Source: Bacteroidota bacterium
GTDB taxonomy: Bacteria > Bacteroidota > Bacteroidia > Bacteroidales > JAADGE01
Length of the DNA stretch: 36,274 bases
NCBI GenBank assembly: GCA_024277895.1
Contig: JAJRUH010000177.1
Location: 1 to 36,274, forward strand
Direction: 5' to 3'
Positions 15,623 through 22,964 of this stretch are shown here, piece after piece. The notes beneath the pieces are model-generated. The model saw only the letters and a list, made by a program, of their open reading frames with translations. It ran no database searches and was not told the origin of the DNA. Numbering within the stretch: the stretch's first letter is position 1; each line of letters begins with the position of its first letter. Both the position numbers and the translations under genes were made by a program.

Positions 15623-16600
15623 ATGAAAGATATTTTTGTCAGTTTTTCGAAAGAAGATAAAAACTTATCAAGAAAGTTGGTATCTAAATTGGAAGCTGAG
15701 GGATATTCGTGTAATGTATTGCCGCGAGACAGTTCGCACGGAAAGCCGGAAGATTTGATTGCCGAAAGCAGGATATTTATTTTAATACTGTCTTCCGGAG
15801 CTGAAAAATCGCAGCAAGTTTCCGAACAATTAAAAAATGCCGTTGAAAACCACAGTTTTATCATTCCTTTTAAAGCCGGAAAAATTGATAATAATTTGGG
15901 CATACAGTATATGCTGAACGAATTGGAATGGGTGGATGCATTCGGCGACGGGTTTGACGAAGCTTATGATATTTTATTAGAAATTATTGAAGAAATAACC
16001 GAAGGGAAGAAAACAAAAAGTATTAATAAAGCAAAACAACTTTCGGAAACCGGAGGTTTTGAATTAAAGAAACCGCATTTGTACGGAATAATCGGTGTGT
16101 TGGCAGTTTCACTATTGTATTTTGCATTTTTCAATAATTCCGGAACAAAAAATACTACTTTACCTGCAAATAATATATCTCAATCTGCCGATAAAGTAAT
16201 TCCTGATATTGTAAATGAGAAACTAAAACCCGAAGAGCAAAAGATAGTAGGTTCGTGGAAAATGACCGGCTACGAAGACAGCAGACAAATGACACCTGAA
16301 GAGCGCCGAGTAACCAATCAAAATATTGAGCAAATGAAACAAAGGGTTTTATTGACTTTTAACGCCGACAGAAGTTTTGCTCGTGCCGGCTTTACGCAAT
16401 ATGTTCAAAAAGGATACTGGGAGTACGATGTTGCTAAAAAAAAGATTTATTTAATTCCTGAAAACACCAATAAAAAAGAAGAAATTAATATTATTGATTT
16501 AACGAATAAAAAAATGACTTTTGTCGTTACCGAATCGGTAGAAATAAGCCCGGGTAAAACGGAAATAGTAACTACAAAATTGAGTTTTGAGAAACAATAA
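15623..16600 (+). CDS. TIR domain - transmembrane - lipocalin-like fusion protein
   Basis: Three parts are visible. Residues 1-125 are a bacterial TIR domain: IFVSFSKEDKNLSRKL for the BB-proximal first strand and helix, LPRDSSHG, RIFILILSSGAEKSQQVSEQL with Glu68 at the place of the catalytic NADase glutamate, and LEWVDAFGDGFDEAY. The stretch after PRD is shorter than in typical homologues. Residues 154-170 (YGIIGVLAVSLLYFAFF) form one membrane helix. Residues 208-325 are a lipocalin-like beta domain starting GSWKMTGYED. This predicts a cytoplasmic TIR and an extracytoplasmic ligand-binding domain, reminiscent of a receptor. Signalling or NAD hydrolysis is inference. A terminator follows at 16606. 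Confidence 0.85.
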   Translation: MKDIFVSFSKEDKNLSRKLVSKLEAEGYSCNVLPRDSSHGKPEDLIAESRIFILILSSGAEKSQQVSEQLKNAVENHSFIIPFKAGKIDNNLGIQYMLNELEWVDAFGDGFDEAYDILLEIIEEITEGKKTKSINKAKQLSETGGFELKKPHLYGIIGVLAVSLLYFAFFNNSGTKNTTLPANNISQSADKVIPDIVNEKLKPEEQKIVGSWKMTGYEDSRQMTPEERRVTNQNIEQMKQRVLLTFNADRSFARAGFTQYVQKGYWEYDVAKKKIYLIPENTNKKEEINIIDLTNKKMTFVVTESVEISPGKTEIVTTKLSFEKQ

Positions 16601-16605
16601 AAAAG

Positions 16606-16632
16606 CCGGAAAGATTTTCTTTCCGGTTTTTT
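16606..16632 (+). terminator. intrinsic terminator after the TIR fusion gene
   Basis: CCGGAAAG (16606-16613), 5-base loop, CTTTCCGG (16619-16626), then TTTTTT. A-run on the left side lets it serve the convergent DUF4389 gene as well. Confidence 0.85.
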
Positions 16633-16648
16633 AACAGTATATTACTTT

Positions 16649-17242
16649 CTATTCTGAAATTTCAACTTCTTTTCCTGAGAAAGGAGGATATTTATCAGTC
16701 ATAAATCCTACATAATTATTAATACGTTGTACCCAACGTAAAAAACCCACCATAAAATTAAACATTCCTTCCGGATATTTACCTGTAAAAAGCACAATAA
16801 ACCAAGCAATAAAAAGTACAAAATATACACCAATTATCACAAACATAATTACAAATATATGAGGAATTACAGCAAATACTTTAATGAAATTAAAAAAGTT
16901 TAATAAACGACTTAATTTTTCAGGTCTTTCCATAGAAAATTCGACTGTTTCACTGGTTCCTTTTACACCAAATGCCGGATATTCATCCGTGAGATTCATC
17001 ATTGCTGCATTTACTCGAAGTCCCCAGAAGATATATCCTGCCCGGAATTTATACCAACTTTCGGGCATATTTCCGGTAAATAAAATTACCCAAGGTAATA
17101 AAATACTTTGGATCATATACCAAATACCTACAAAGAAACGAACAAACATATGCGGAATTATTATGTAAATAAATCCGAAAAAAGTTCTAAGCAAGAGTTT
17201 TCCTCTTGAGAAAGAATCTAGGTGTTTAACATTGAATTTCAT
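16649..17242 (-). CDS. DUF4389 membrane protein with two tandem DUF4389 units
   Basis: From ATG 17242 the protein has 197 residues. An upstream TTG at 17302 would add 20 residues but overlaps the -7 box, so it is rejected. Two homologous halves each have a hydrophobic pair of helices followed by a conserved signature. The first is LPWVILFTGNMPESWYKFRAGYI...RVNAAMMNLTDEYPAF and the second is AWFIVLFTGKYPEGMFNFMVGFLRW...NNYVGFMTDKYPPF. LFTG.yPE and lTDeYPPF define DUF4389. Function is not known. It is divergent from a DUF4282 gene, another small membrane family, which hints at a shared role. Confidence 0.85.
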   Translation of the reverse strand: MKFNVKHLDSFSRGKLLLRTFFGFIYIIIPHMFVRFFVGIWYMIQSILLPWVILFTGNMPESWYKFRAGYIFWGLRVNAAMMNLTDEYPAFGVKGTSETVEFSMERPEKLSRLLNFFNFIKVFAVIPHIFVIMFVIIGVYFVLFIAWFIVLFTGKYPEGMFNFMVGFLRWVQRINNYVGFMTDKYPPFSGKEVEISE

Positions 17243-17303
17243 AATAAATAGTTTAAAAAAATGCCTACTCTTAACAGTTTTCGGCTTCCCTGATTTATCC
17301 AAC

Positions 17304-17311
17304 CAAATATA
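17304..17311 (-). promoter_or_regulatory. -7 box of the DUF4389 promoter
   Basis: Minus-strand TATATTTG fits TAnnTTTG; 61 bases before the ATG at 17242. It decides against the upstream TTG start. Confidence 0.5.
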
Positions 17312-17450
17312 AAATATTTTTTCGGAATGATGAAATTTTTTACACTAAAAAATAGATTGTATTCTTATTTTCTTGATAATCTGCAATTTATATTTAACCC
17401 AATATGCTGTTCTTTTATGAAAATTAATTTTAATAAATCGAAATTTTATT

Positions 17451-17458
17451 TATATTTG
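17451..17458 (+). promoter_or_regulatory. -7 box of the DUF4282 promoter
   Basis: TATATTTG fits TAnnTTTG, 32 bases before the ATG at 17491. The TTG at 17467 would lie at the transcription start, so the ATG is preferred. Confidence 0.55.
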
Positions 17459-17490
17459 TGTAATTATTGTTTCACTTAAATTTTTATATT

Positions 17491-17757
17491 ATGGATGACA
17501 AAATGAAAGATTTTTTAACGTTTAAAAAAATGATTACACCTATGATTATTCAAGTTCTGTTTTGGATTGGTGTTGCTGTAGTTGTTATCGGCGGGTTTAT
17601 TTCAATGTTCAGTTACGGCGGTTTTTGGAGAGGTTTGTTAATGGTACTTTTGGGACCTATATTTGTCAGATTATTTACAGAATTATTAATTGTAACTTTC
17701 TCAATAAATGATTCGCTCAGAATAATAAAAAACAACACAAAGAAAGATACAGAATAA
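17491..17757 (+). CDS. DUF4282 small membrane protein
   Basis: An 88-residue protein starting MDDKMKDFLTFKKMITP. Two membrane helices follow (PMIIQVLFWIGVAVVVIGGF and GGFWRGLLMVLLGPIFVRLF). It then has the family-typical ELLIVTFSINDSLRIIKN, in which a positively charged segment follows the second helix. Function unknown. Divergent from the DUF4389 gene across about 250 bases, each with its own TATATTTG box. It is convergent with pepD, with a long hairpin between the stops. Confidence 0.85.
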   Translation: MDDKMKDFLTFKKMITPMIIQVLFWIGVAVVVIGGFISMFSYGGFWRGLLMVLLGPIFVRLFTELLIVTFSINDSLRIIKNNTKKDTE

Positions 17758-17781
17758 ATTATTCTGTAAAAATATAATTTA

Positions 17782-17860
17782 GTTATCCGATGAATTTGTA
17801 ATTAACTGATTAGCAGATTAAAAAAATATCTGCTTCTTGCAAAATCATTCATCGGATAAC
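17782..17860. repeat. 14-bp inverted repeat with nested stem, at a convergent gene junction
   Basis: GTTATCCGATGAAT (17782-17795) is the exact reverse complement of ATTCATCGGATAAC (17847-17860). Inside, AGCAGAT and ATCTGCT form a second stem around an A-rich loop. It may end transcripts of both DUF4282 and pepD, though no clear T-run follows. Confidence 0.8.
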
Positions 17861-17878
17861 TTTTCGGATTGTCCTCAA

Positions 17879-19327
17879 CTATAAAGTTTCCAAAACATCA
17901 ATAAGTAAATCCCAAAATTTTTGAACAGTAGGGATATTCATTCGTTCGTCCGGCGAATGTGCTCCTTTTATGGTCGGTCCGAAAGAAATCATATCTAAAT
18001 AAGGGTATTTCTCAAGGAATAATCCGCACTCAAGACCTGCATGAATTGCTTTAACTTCGGGTTCTTTATCGAAAAGTTTTTTGTATGAGTTTTCGGTAAT
18101 TTTCATAATTTCCGAGTTAGTGTTCGGTTTCCACCCCGGGTATCCGTCGCCGTGTTTTACTTTTGCTCCGGCAAGTTTAAAAACTGATGCAACTGTTTGT
18201 GCCATATCGTATTTCGCACTTTCAACAGAACTTCTTTGGCTGGTTTCAATTTTTATTTTATTGTTTTCAACAAACTTAACCGATGCTAAATTTGTAGAAG
18301 TTTCCACCAAATCCGGCATGTCTTTGCTCATTGCATAAACTCCGTGCCAACATGCATAAAGTGAGTGCATTAAATTTTTTTGTGCTTTTTTTGAAATTAC
18401 AAATTCGGGAAGTTCGACTTGTTCAAAATCAATTGATAAATTTTCTTCCGTTGCCGAAAATTCGTTTTTAATTTTTCCCGCAAGTTCGTTTACGAGTTTC
18501 TCAAAATCTTCGGAATGCTCTTTTTTAACAGTAATTATCCCGAATGCTTCACGCGGAATAGCATTTCGCAAATTTCCGCCGTTAAATTCGTTTAATCTTA
18601 CTTTGAATTTTTTGTAAGCATTAAGAATTATGCGGTTTAAAATTTTGTTTGAATTTCCCAATCCTTTGTCTATCTCATCGCCGGAATGTCCGCCGTTAAG
18701 TCCGGTAACAGATATTTTATAGGCAACCGAATTTGTGGGAATGTTTTTTCTTTTGTATGAAAAAGTTGCAACAGTATCCATTCCGCCGGCACAACCTATA
18801 AAAAGTTCTCCTTCGTCTTCCGAATCAAGATTTATCAGAATTTGCCCCTTTAAAGAACCTTCTTTTAAACCAAAAGCACCGGTCAGCCCGGTTTCTTCAT
18901 CAGAAGTAAATAATGCTTCCAACGGAGGATGTTTAATTGTGTCCGAAGCAAGAACGGCAAGAGCAGCTGCAATACCTATTCCGTCATCTCCTCCGAGTGT
19001 TGTCCCTTTTGCCTTTACCCAATCTCCGTCAATGTATGTTTGAATGGGGTCGGTGTCAAAATTATGTTCGGTGTCGGCATTTTTTTCGCAAACCATATCC
19101 GAATGGCTTTGAAGAATAACTGTTTTATGGCTTGCTTTTCCGGATGTTCCCGGCTTCCGAATTATTACGTTTCCTATTTCATCTCTTTCTGCTTCTAAAT
19201 TATTTTCTTTTGCAAAATGTAAAAGATATTCAATAATTTTTTCTTCTTTTTTGGAAGGTCTCGGAATTTTAGTGATTTCATCGAAATATCTCCAAATTTC
19301 TGCGGGTTTTAAATCTGATATTGTCAT
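17879..19327 (-). CDS. pepD: aminoacyl-histidine dipeptidase (Xaa-His dipeptidase, M20 family)
   Basis: A zinc dipeptidase cleaving Xaa-His dipeptides and cysteinylglycine-type substrates. Zinc and catalytic residues: QSHSDMV at 73-79 (His75, Asp77), GGDDGIG at 112-118, TSDEETGLTG at 141-150 (the Glu-Glu pair), and a C-terminal IKGAHSPDERM supplying the last His. The lid domain carries NGGHSGDEIDKG and NLRNAIPREAF, both typical of PepD. The length, 482 residues, is normal, with no signal peptide, so it is cytoplasmic. A TACCTTTG box lies 38 bases upstream on the minus strand (19372-19365). It is divergent from a broken four-helix-bundle gene. Confidence 0.95.
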   Translation of the reverse strand: MTISDLKPAEIWRYFDEITKIPRPSKKEEKIIEYLLHFAKENNLEAERDEIGNVIIRKPGTSGKASHKTVILQSHSDMVCEKNADTEHNFDTDPIQTYIDGDWVKAKGTTLGGDDGIGIAAALAVLASDTIKHPPLEALFTSDEETGLTGAFGLKEGSLKGQILINLDSEDEGELFIGCAGGMDTVATFSYKRKNIPTNSVAYKISVTGLNGGHSGDEIDKGLGNSNKILNRIILNAYKKFKVRLNEFNGGNLRNAIPREAFGIITVKKEHSEDFEKLVNELAGKIKNEFSATEENLSIDFEQVELPEFVISKKAQKNLMHSLYACWHGVYAMSKDMPDLVETSTNLASVKFVENNKIKIETSQRSSVESAKYDMAQTVASVFKLAGAKVKHGDGYPGWKPNTNSEIMKITENSYKKLFDKEPEVKAIHAGLECGLFLEKYPYLDMISFGPTIKGAHSPDERMNIPTVQKFWDLLIDVLETL

Positions 19328-19364
19328 TTTTGTTTTATTTTAATAATTTTGTTATTTATTATGT

Positions 19365-19372
19365 CAAAGGTA
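19365..19372 (-). promoter_or_regulatory. -7 box of the pepD promoter
   Basis: Minus-strand TACCTTTG matches TAnnTTTG. Confidence 0.55.
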
Positions 19373-19390
19373 GAAATTTTTTTTGAAATC

Positions 19391-19430
19391 AGATTGAGGC
19401 AGATTGATTAAGATTGAAGGATTGAGAAAA
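19391..19430 (+). repeat. degenerate 10-base tandem tract (AGATTGA + 3) upstream of the four-helix-bundle pseudogene
   Basis: Roughly four consecutive units AGATTGAGGC, AGATTGATTA, AGATTGAAGG and ATTGAGAAAA. A matching tract in inverted orientation (TCAATCTGTC, TCAACCTAAT, TCAATCTAAA) lies at about 19919-19948, so the pseudogene is bracketed by the two. Confidence 0.6.
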
Positions 19431-19448
19431 ATATAGATATTTTAAATT

Positions 19449-19902
19449 ATGAACTATTGGGTTAAGTATAAAATTGAAGTACGGGAAAGATTGAAAAAAT
19501 TTAGTCTTAAAATACTCGAATTATCGGAAATGTTGTCGGAAACAAAAAGAGCAAATGACATTAATTATCAAATTGCAAAATCAGGAACTTCGGTTTATGC
19601 AAATTACAGAGCAGTTTTAAGCGGACGGTCTAAAACGGAATTTTTCAGCAAGTTGTCAATTTAGGTTGAGGAAAGCGATGAAACAGAAATGTGGTTAGAC
19701 TTGTTGTTAAGCCTTAAATCCGCAAGTCATCGTATCAATGTGTTAGCACAGCCAGTTAAGTTTAAACCTGTTTCGTCTAAATTGAAATAGTGATACGATG
19801 ACTATCAACATAAACAATAAATTTGTAAAATATTTACACAATGAAAGTATTGAAATAATCAAAATTTTATCCGGAATGAGAAAAAAACTGTCAAAAAAGT
19901 AA
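19449..19902 (+). pseudogene. four-helix-bundle protein (23S rRNA IVS-protein family), disrupted
   Basis: The 5' part encodes a normal family N-terminus (MNYWVKYKIEVRERLKKFSL; then IAKSGTSVYANYRAVLSG, SKTEFFSKLSI). A TAG at 19662-19664 interrupts it. In the same frame the family's next segment continues as VEESDETEMWLDLLLSL. At about 19725 a 79-base segment with 13-bp inverted ends begins. After it, in a different frame, the C-terminal helix resumes (INNKFVKYLHNESIEIIKIL, ending RKKLSKK at a TAA, 19900-19902). So there are two lesions: one nonsense codon and one palindromic insertion that shifts frame. An intact relative lies at 34790. Members of this family resemble the Avd protein of diversity-generating retroelements, but their own role is unclear. 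Confidence 0.85.
19725..19803. repeat. 79-base element with 13-bp inverted ends inside the pseudogene
   Basis: AGTCATCGTATCA (19725-19737) is the exact reverse complement of TGATACGATGACT (19791-19803). The interior has no coding capacity. It splits the reading frame of the four-helix-bundle gene, so it looks like an inserted miniature element. No target duplication is evident. Confidence 0.75.
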
Positions 19903-19950
19903 AAATTATGCCAATCATTCAATCTGTCTCAACCTAATTCAATCTAAAAA

Positions 19951-20553
19951 ATGAACACAGACCAATATAAAACCATAAAATCAAAATCAGAGGGTTTTTT
20001 TAAGGACAGAAGCAGTAAATTTTATGCATTTGCTTTCCCGGCTAAAAACGAAGATGAAATTTCGGCTTATCGCCGGCAAATAAGAAAAAAATATTATGAC
20101 GCTCGCCATCACATTTATGCTTACAGGCTGGGTGCGGAAATGAAAATATTCAGAGCAAGTGATGACGGGGAACCGAGTAATTCGTCAGGTCCTCCTGTTT
20201 TGGGTAAAATTAAATCTTACGAACTTACCGATATTTTAATTATTGTTGTGCGGTATTTCGGCGGGACAAAACTCGGAATTCCGGGTTTAATAAATGCCTA
20301 CGGTTCGGCAGCCGAAGATGCGATAAAAAATGCAGAAATAATTATTAAAACAATTTTCAAGGAAATTGAAATTCGATTTGAATATTCGCAAATGAATGAA
20401 GTTATGCGTATTATTAAAGAAAATGATTTAAAAATTATTGAACAGGAAATGCAATTATCCTGTAAAATAATTGTGGGTATTCCGAAAAACAGTTTTGAAA
20501 AAGTAAGAAAGCAATTAGAGCAACATCATAAATTAAAATTGGTGTTCGAATAA
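19951..20553 (+). CDS. yigZ: YigZ/IMPACT family protein (UPF0029)
   Basis: A 200-residue cytoplasmic protein with the two UPF0029 domains. The N-terminal domain (about 15-120) has the signatures ARHHIYAYRLG at 51-61, SDDGEPSNSSGPPVLGKI at 70-87 and VVRYFGGTKLGIPGLINAYG at 98-117. The C-terminal ferredoxin-like domain spans about 130-200. Eukaryotic IMPACT relatives regulate translation through GCN1; the bacterial role is not established. The length is normal. It starts 48 bases after the pseudogene; the -7 region could lie within the repeat tract at 19919-19948. It is convergent with a lipoprotein gene. Confidence 0.92.
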   Translation: MNTDQYKTIKSKSEGFFKDRSSKFYAFAFPAKNEDEISAYRRQIRKKYYDARHHIYAYRLGAEMKIFRASDDGEPSNSSGPPVLGKIKSYELTDILIIVVRYFGGTKLGIPGLINAYGSAAEDAIKNAEIIIKTIFKEIEIRFEYSQMNEVMRIIKENDLKIIEQEMQLSCKIIVGIPKNSFEKVRKQLEQHHKLKLVFE

Positions 20554-20559
20554 TAAAAA

Positions 20560-20594
20560 AAGACCTGTCAGACAGTTTAAACCTGACAGGTCTT
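20560..20594 (-). terminator. terminator with GACCTGTCAG stem
   Basis: AAGACCTGTCAG (20560-20571) pairs with CTGACAGGTCTT (20583-20594), a 12-bp perfect stem. On the minus strand the stem is followed by a T-run, so it ends the lipoprotein gene; on the plus strand there is no T-run. I recall very similar ACCTGTCAGGT hairpins as common intergenic repeats in Bacteroidota. Confidence 0.75.
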
Positions 20595-20611
20595 AACAGC
20601 TTAATAATATG

Positions 20612-21091
20612 TTATTTGCCTAAATTTTCGTATTTTTTATTTATTTCATCCATTCTTTGTTCAAATGCTTTGCCGACTTCATCAATAGCTTTAGCTTCTT
20701 CTTCAGAAATATCTCCTTTTTTAAAGTTGTCGATTTTTGTTTGTAAACTGATGAATTTAGGAGCAAATTGAGCCATACTTGCAGCTATTTGAACAGCAAT
20801 TTTTCCTACTTGAATTTGTTCCATAAAAGAAAGGTCGTCTTGTTTCTTCCCTATAAGATTTTTATTGTTTTTTATTATATCTTCCAAAGTATTTGAAAAT
20901 TTGTTAATCATTTCTTCGCCGGTTGTGATAATTTCTTCGGCATTTTTGTTCCCCTGTAATTCTGCCGGAACTTCAATTTTTAACGGCGGTAATTTATCAC
21001 TGCCGGAAGAGTCTGATGTTGCATCTTCATTATTTGATGAACAAGAGAACATGAAAATTGAGATAATACTGATAAATAATATTTTTTTCAT
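20612..21091 (-). CDS. helical lipoprotein, function unknown
   Basis: A 159-residue lipoprotein: signal peptide MKKILFISIISIFMFSC, cysteine 17 followed by SSNNEDATSDSSGSD, a flexible acidic linker that disfavours inner-membrane retention. The mature domain is almost all helical and amphipathic (NAEEIITTGEEMINKFSNTLEDI, then KIAVQIAASMAQFAPKF, then ISEEEAKAIDEVGKAFEQRMDEI). I do not recognise the family. A TATATTTG -7 box is 29 bases upstream (21127-21120, minus). It is monocistronic. Confidence 0.75.
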   Translation of the reverse strand: MKKILFISIISIFMFSCSSNNEDATSDSSGSDKLPPLKIEVPAELQGNKNAEEIITTGEEMINKFSNTLEDIIKNNKNLIGKKQDDLSFMEQIQVGKIAVQIAASMAQFAPKFISLQTKIDNFKKGDISEEEAKAIDEVGKAFEQRMDEINKKYENLGK

Positions 21092-21119
21092 TTTTTAAAT
21101 TTTATGGATTAATAATGTA

Positions 21120-21127
21120 CAAATATA
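21120..21127 (-). promoter_or_regulatory. -7 box of the lipoprotein promoter
   Basis: Minus-strand TATATTTG, a match to TAnnTTTG. The rest of 21128-21318, up to the end of pabB, shows no gene. Confidence 0.55.
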
Positions 21128-21318
21128 ATTTTTTAAATTTTAAATAAAGAAATTTGTTTATCAAAGACTGCATAGCAAATTCAGCCGGCAAATGCAATCT
21201 TAAAAGAAAAATCTTTGAAATAATTTATTATTACTTTATACTCTTTTTAAATCTCACACTGTGTATATTTTCGTAAAGCAAATTTTATATTGAATTTAAC
21301 TTATTGATAATTAGAGAT

Positions 21319-22287
21319 TTAAATTGGAATATAAATTTTATCGCATAATTCATCATATTCTGATTGTGCATTACTGAAATTGGTTATGCCGCCGCCGCTT
21401 TTAAAAAAGAATTTATTTCCGTTTTTTGTAACAAACCTGATCATCACAAAGCTGTCCAAATTTTTACCGTCAAAAAATCCGGCAACTCCGGTATAAAAAC
21501 CTCTTTTATGCGTTTCCGTTTCATTAATTATTTCAACGGTTTTCTTCTTAGGAGCACCGCTTATTGAACCTGCCGGCAGAAGTTTGTCTAATATTGTTCC
21601 TATATTTTTATAATAATCGGCAGGTAATTCACCGCTTATTTCTGAACTTACCTGTAATAAATTTTTACGATTTGTCCGAATTTTATCAATATACCTGAAA
21701 CGCTCAACTTTAACATTTTTTGCAATTTGGTTCAGGTCGTTTCTGATTAAATCAACAATTGTATAATGTTCAGCCGTTTCCTTTCTGTCATTTAAAATAA
21801 TATTTTTCGCATCCGGAATATCGGCATCAAGTGTTCCTTTCATAGGATAAGAAAATATTTTGCTTTCGGTAATTTTAATAAATGTTTCCGGTGAAAAAAC
21901 GGTAAATTTATCTTTTAACCATAATTTATATGGTGCTTTTGCCGATTCATAAACATCATATAAATCAAAATTTCCTTTTATTTCGCTTGAAAAAGTCAAA
22001 TTTAACAAATAAGTATTTCCGGCTTTTATTTCTTTTTGAACTCTATTAAATGCCTTTTCAAATTCATTGAAAGAAGGCGGAATAATTTTAAAATCAATTT
22101 TATTGTTAAGTTTTTTAACTTTGTTATTAAGTTCGGAATTAAAAGAATATTTAATTTTGCTTTCATCAATTGCGTTTGCACGAAGAATAATCGAATTTTT
22201 AAAATCAAAATCAATGATAAATAAAAACGGAAGTTTTTTTTTCCCGAATTCATTCATTATTTTAACGGTATTTTCTTTGTTAAACAT
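21319..22287 (-). CDS. pabB: aminodeoxychorismate synthase component I
   Basis: A chorismate-utilising enzyme that, with the PabA glutaminase, makes 4-amino-4-deoxychorismate for folate synthesis. The short Bacteroidota form (322 residues) lacks the full N-terminal TrpE-like extension; it begins MNEFGKKKLPFLFIIDFDF after a ten-residue lead. Catalytic-core motifs: KAGNTYLLNLTF, SYPMKGTLDADIPDAKNI, ETAEHYTIVDLIRNDLNQIA, LPAGSISGAPKKKTVEII, and GFYTGVAGFFDGKNLDSFVMIRF. The C-terminus holds GGGITNFSNAQSEYDELCDKI. Its start codon is only six bases from that of pabA on the opposite strand, so each promoter must lie in the other's coding region. Confidence 0.93.
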   Translation of the reverse strand: MFNKENTVKIMNEFGKKKLPFLFIIDFDFKNSIILRANAIDESKIKYSFNSELNNKVKKLNNKIDFKIIPPSFNEFEKAFNRVQKEIKAGNTYLLNLTFSSEIKGNFDLYDVYESAKAPYKLWLKDKFTVFSPETFIKITESKIFSYPMKGTLDADIPDAKNIILNDRKETAEHYTIVDLIRNDLNQIAKNVKVERFRYIDKIRTNRKNLLQVSSEISGELPADYYKNIGTILDKLLPAGSISGAPKKKTVEIINETETHKRGFYTGVAGFFDGKNLDSFVMIRFVTKNGNKFFFKSGGGITNFSNAQSEYDELCDKIYIPI

Positions 22288-22293
22288 TCCTTT

Positions 22294-22866
22294 ATGAAAA
22301 AAGTTTTACTAATTGATAATTACGATTCGTTTACTTTTAATATAGCACAACTCCTTGATGAAAGCAATTTGTGCAACTTTGATATTGTAAAAAACGACTG
22401 TATAAAAATAGATGAAATTTCCGAATATGATAAAATTTTAATTTCTCCGGGATTCGGTTTACCCAAAGATGCCGGAAATTTAATGCAAATAATAGAGAAT
22501 TGGCACACAAAAAAGTCCATACTCGGAATTTGTCTCGGAATGCAGGCAATTGCAGAATATTTCGGTGCAGGATTATATAATTTAGAAAGTGTTTATCACG
22601 GCATTCGAACCAAAATAAAAATTATTGATAAAACAGAAATTTTATTCGACACTTTACCCGAAAAATTCGATGCCGGATTGTATCATTCTTGGGCTGTTTA
22701 TAACAATATCGGGAATGAACTGAAAATAACGGCTGTTTCGGAAAATAATATAATTATGGGTATTACTCATAAAAAATACGATATAAAGGGTATTCAGTTT
22801 CATCCCGAATCGTATATGACCGAACATGGTAAGGTGATTATTGAAAATTGGCTTAACTATGAATAG
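22294..22866 (+). CDS. pabA: aminodeoxychorismate/anthranilate synthase component II (glutamine amidotransferase)
   Basis: A class I glutaminase that supplies ammonia to PabB. It opens with the typical MKKVLLIDNYDSFTFNIAQLL. The triad is Cys80 (GICLGMQA), His170 and Glu172 (QFHPESYM). SPGFGLPKDAG at 51-61 is the oxyanion region, where SPGPGxP is usual, so Phe54 replaces the second Pro. The length, 190 residues, is normal. No TrpE is nearby, so pairing with the adjacent PabB is likeliest. A possible -7 box TTTCTTTG at 22272-22279 (one mismatch) lies inside pabB. Confidence 0.93.
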   Translation: MKKVLLIDNYDSFTFNIAQLLDESNLCNFDIVKNDCIKIDEISEYDKILISPGFGLPKDAGNLMQIIENWHTKKSILGICLGMQAIAEYFGAGLYNLESVYHGIRTKIKIIDKTEILFDTLPEKFDAGLYHSWAVYNNIGNELKITAVSENNIIMGITHKKYDIKGIQFHPESYMTEHGKVIIENWLNYE

Positions 22867-22964
22867 TTATGAATTAATATCGTTTAATCAGTATTTTTAT
22901 CAAGATGTTACTAAGGACTTCAAAACGTCTTATATTTTTTATAAACTTCTTATTTTAAATTAAA

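Noticed and set aside
17242-17302. N-terminal extension of the DUF4389 protein from a TTG at 17302
   Set aside because: The promoter -7 box (17304-17311) would put the transcript start downstream of this codon; the ATG at 17242 is preferred.
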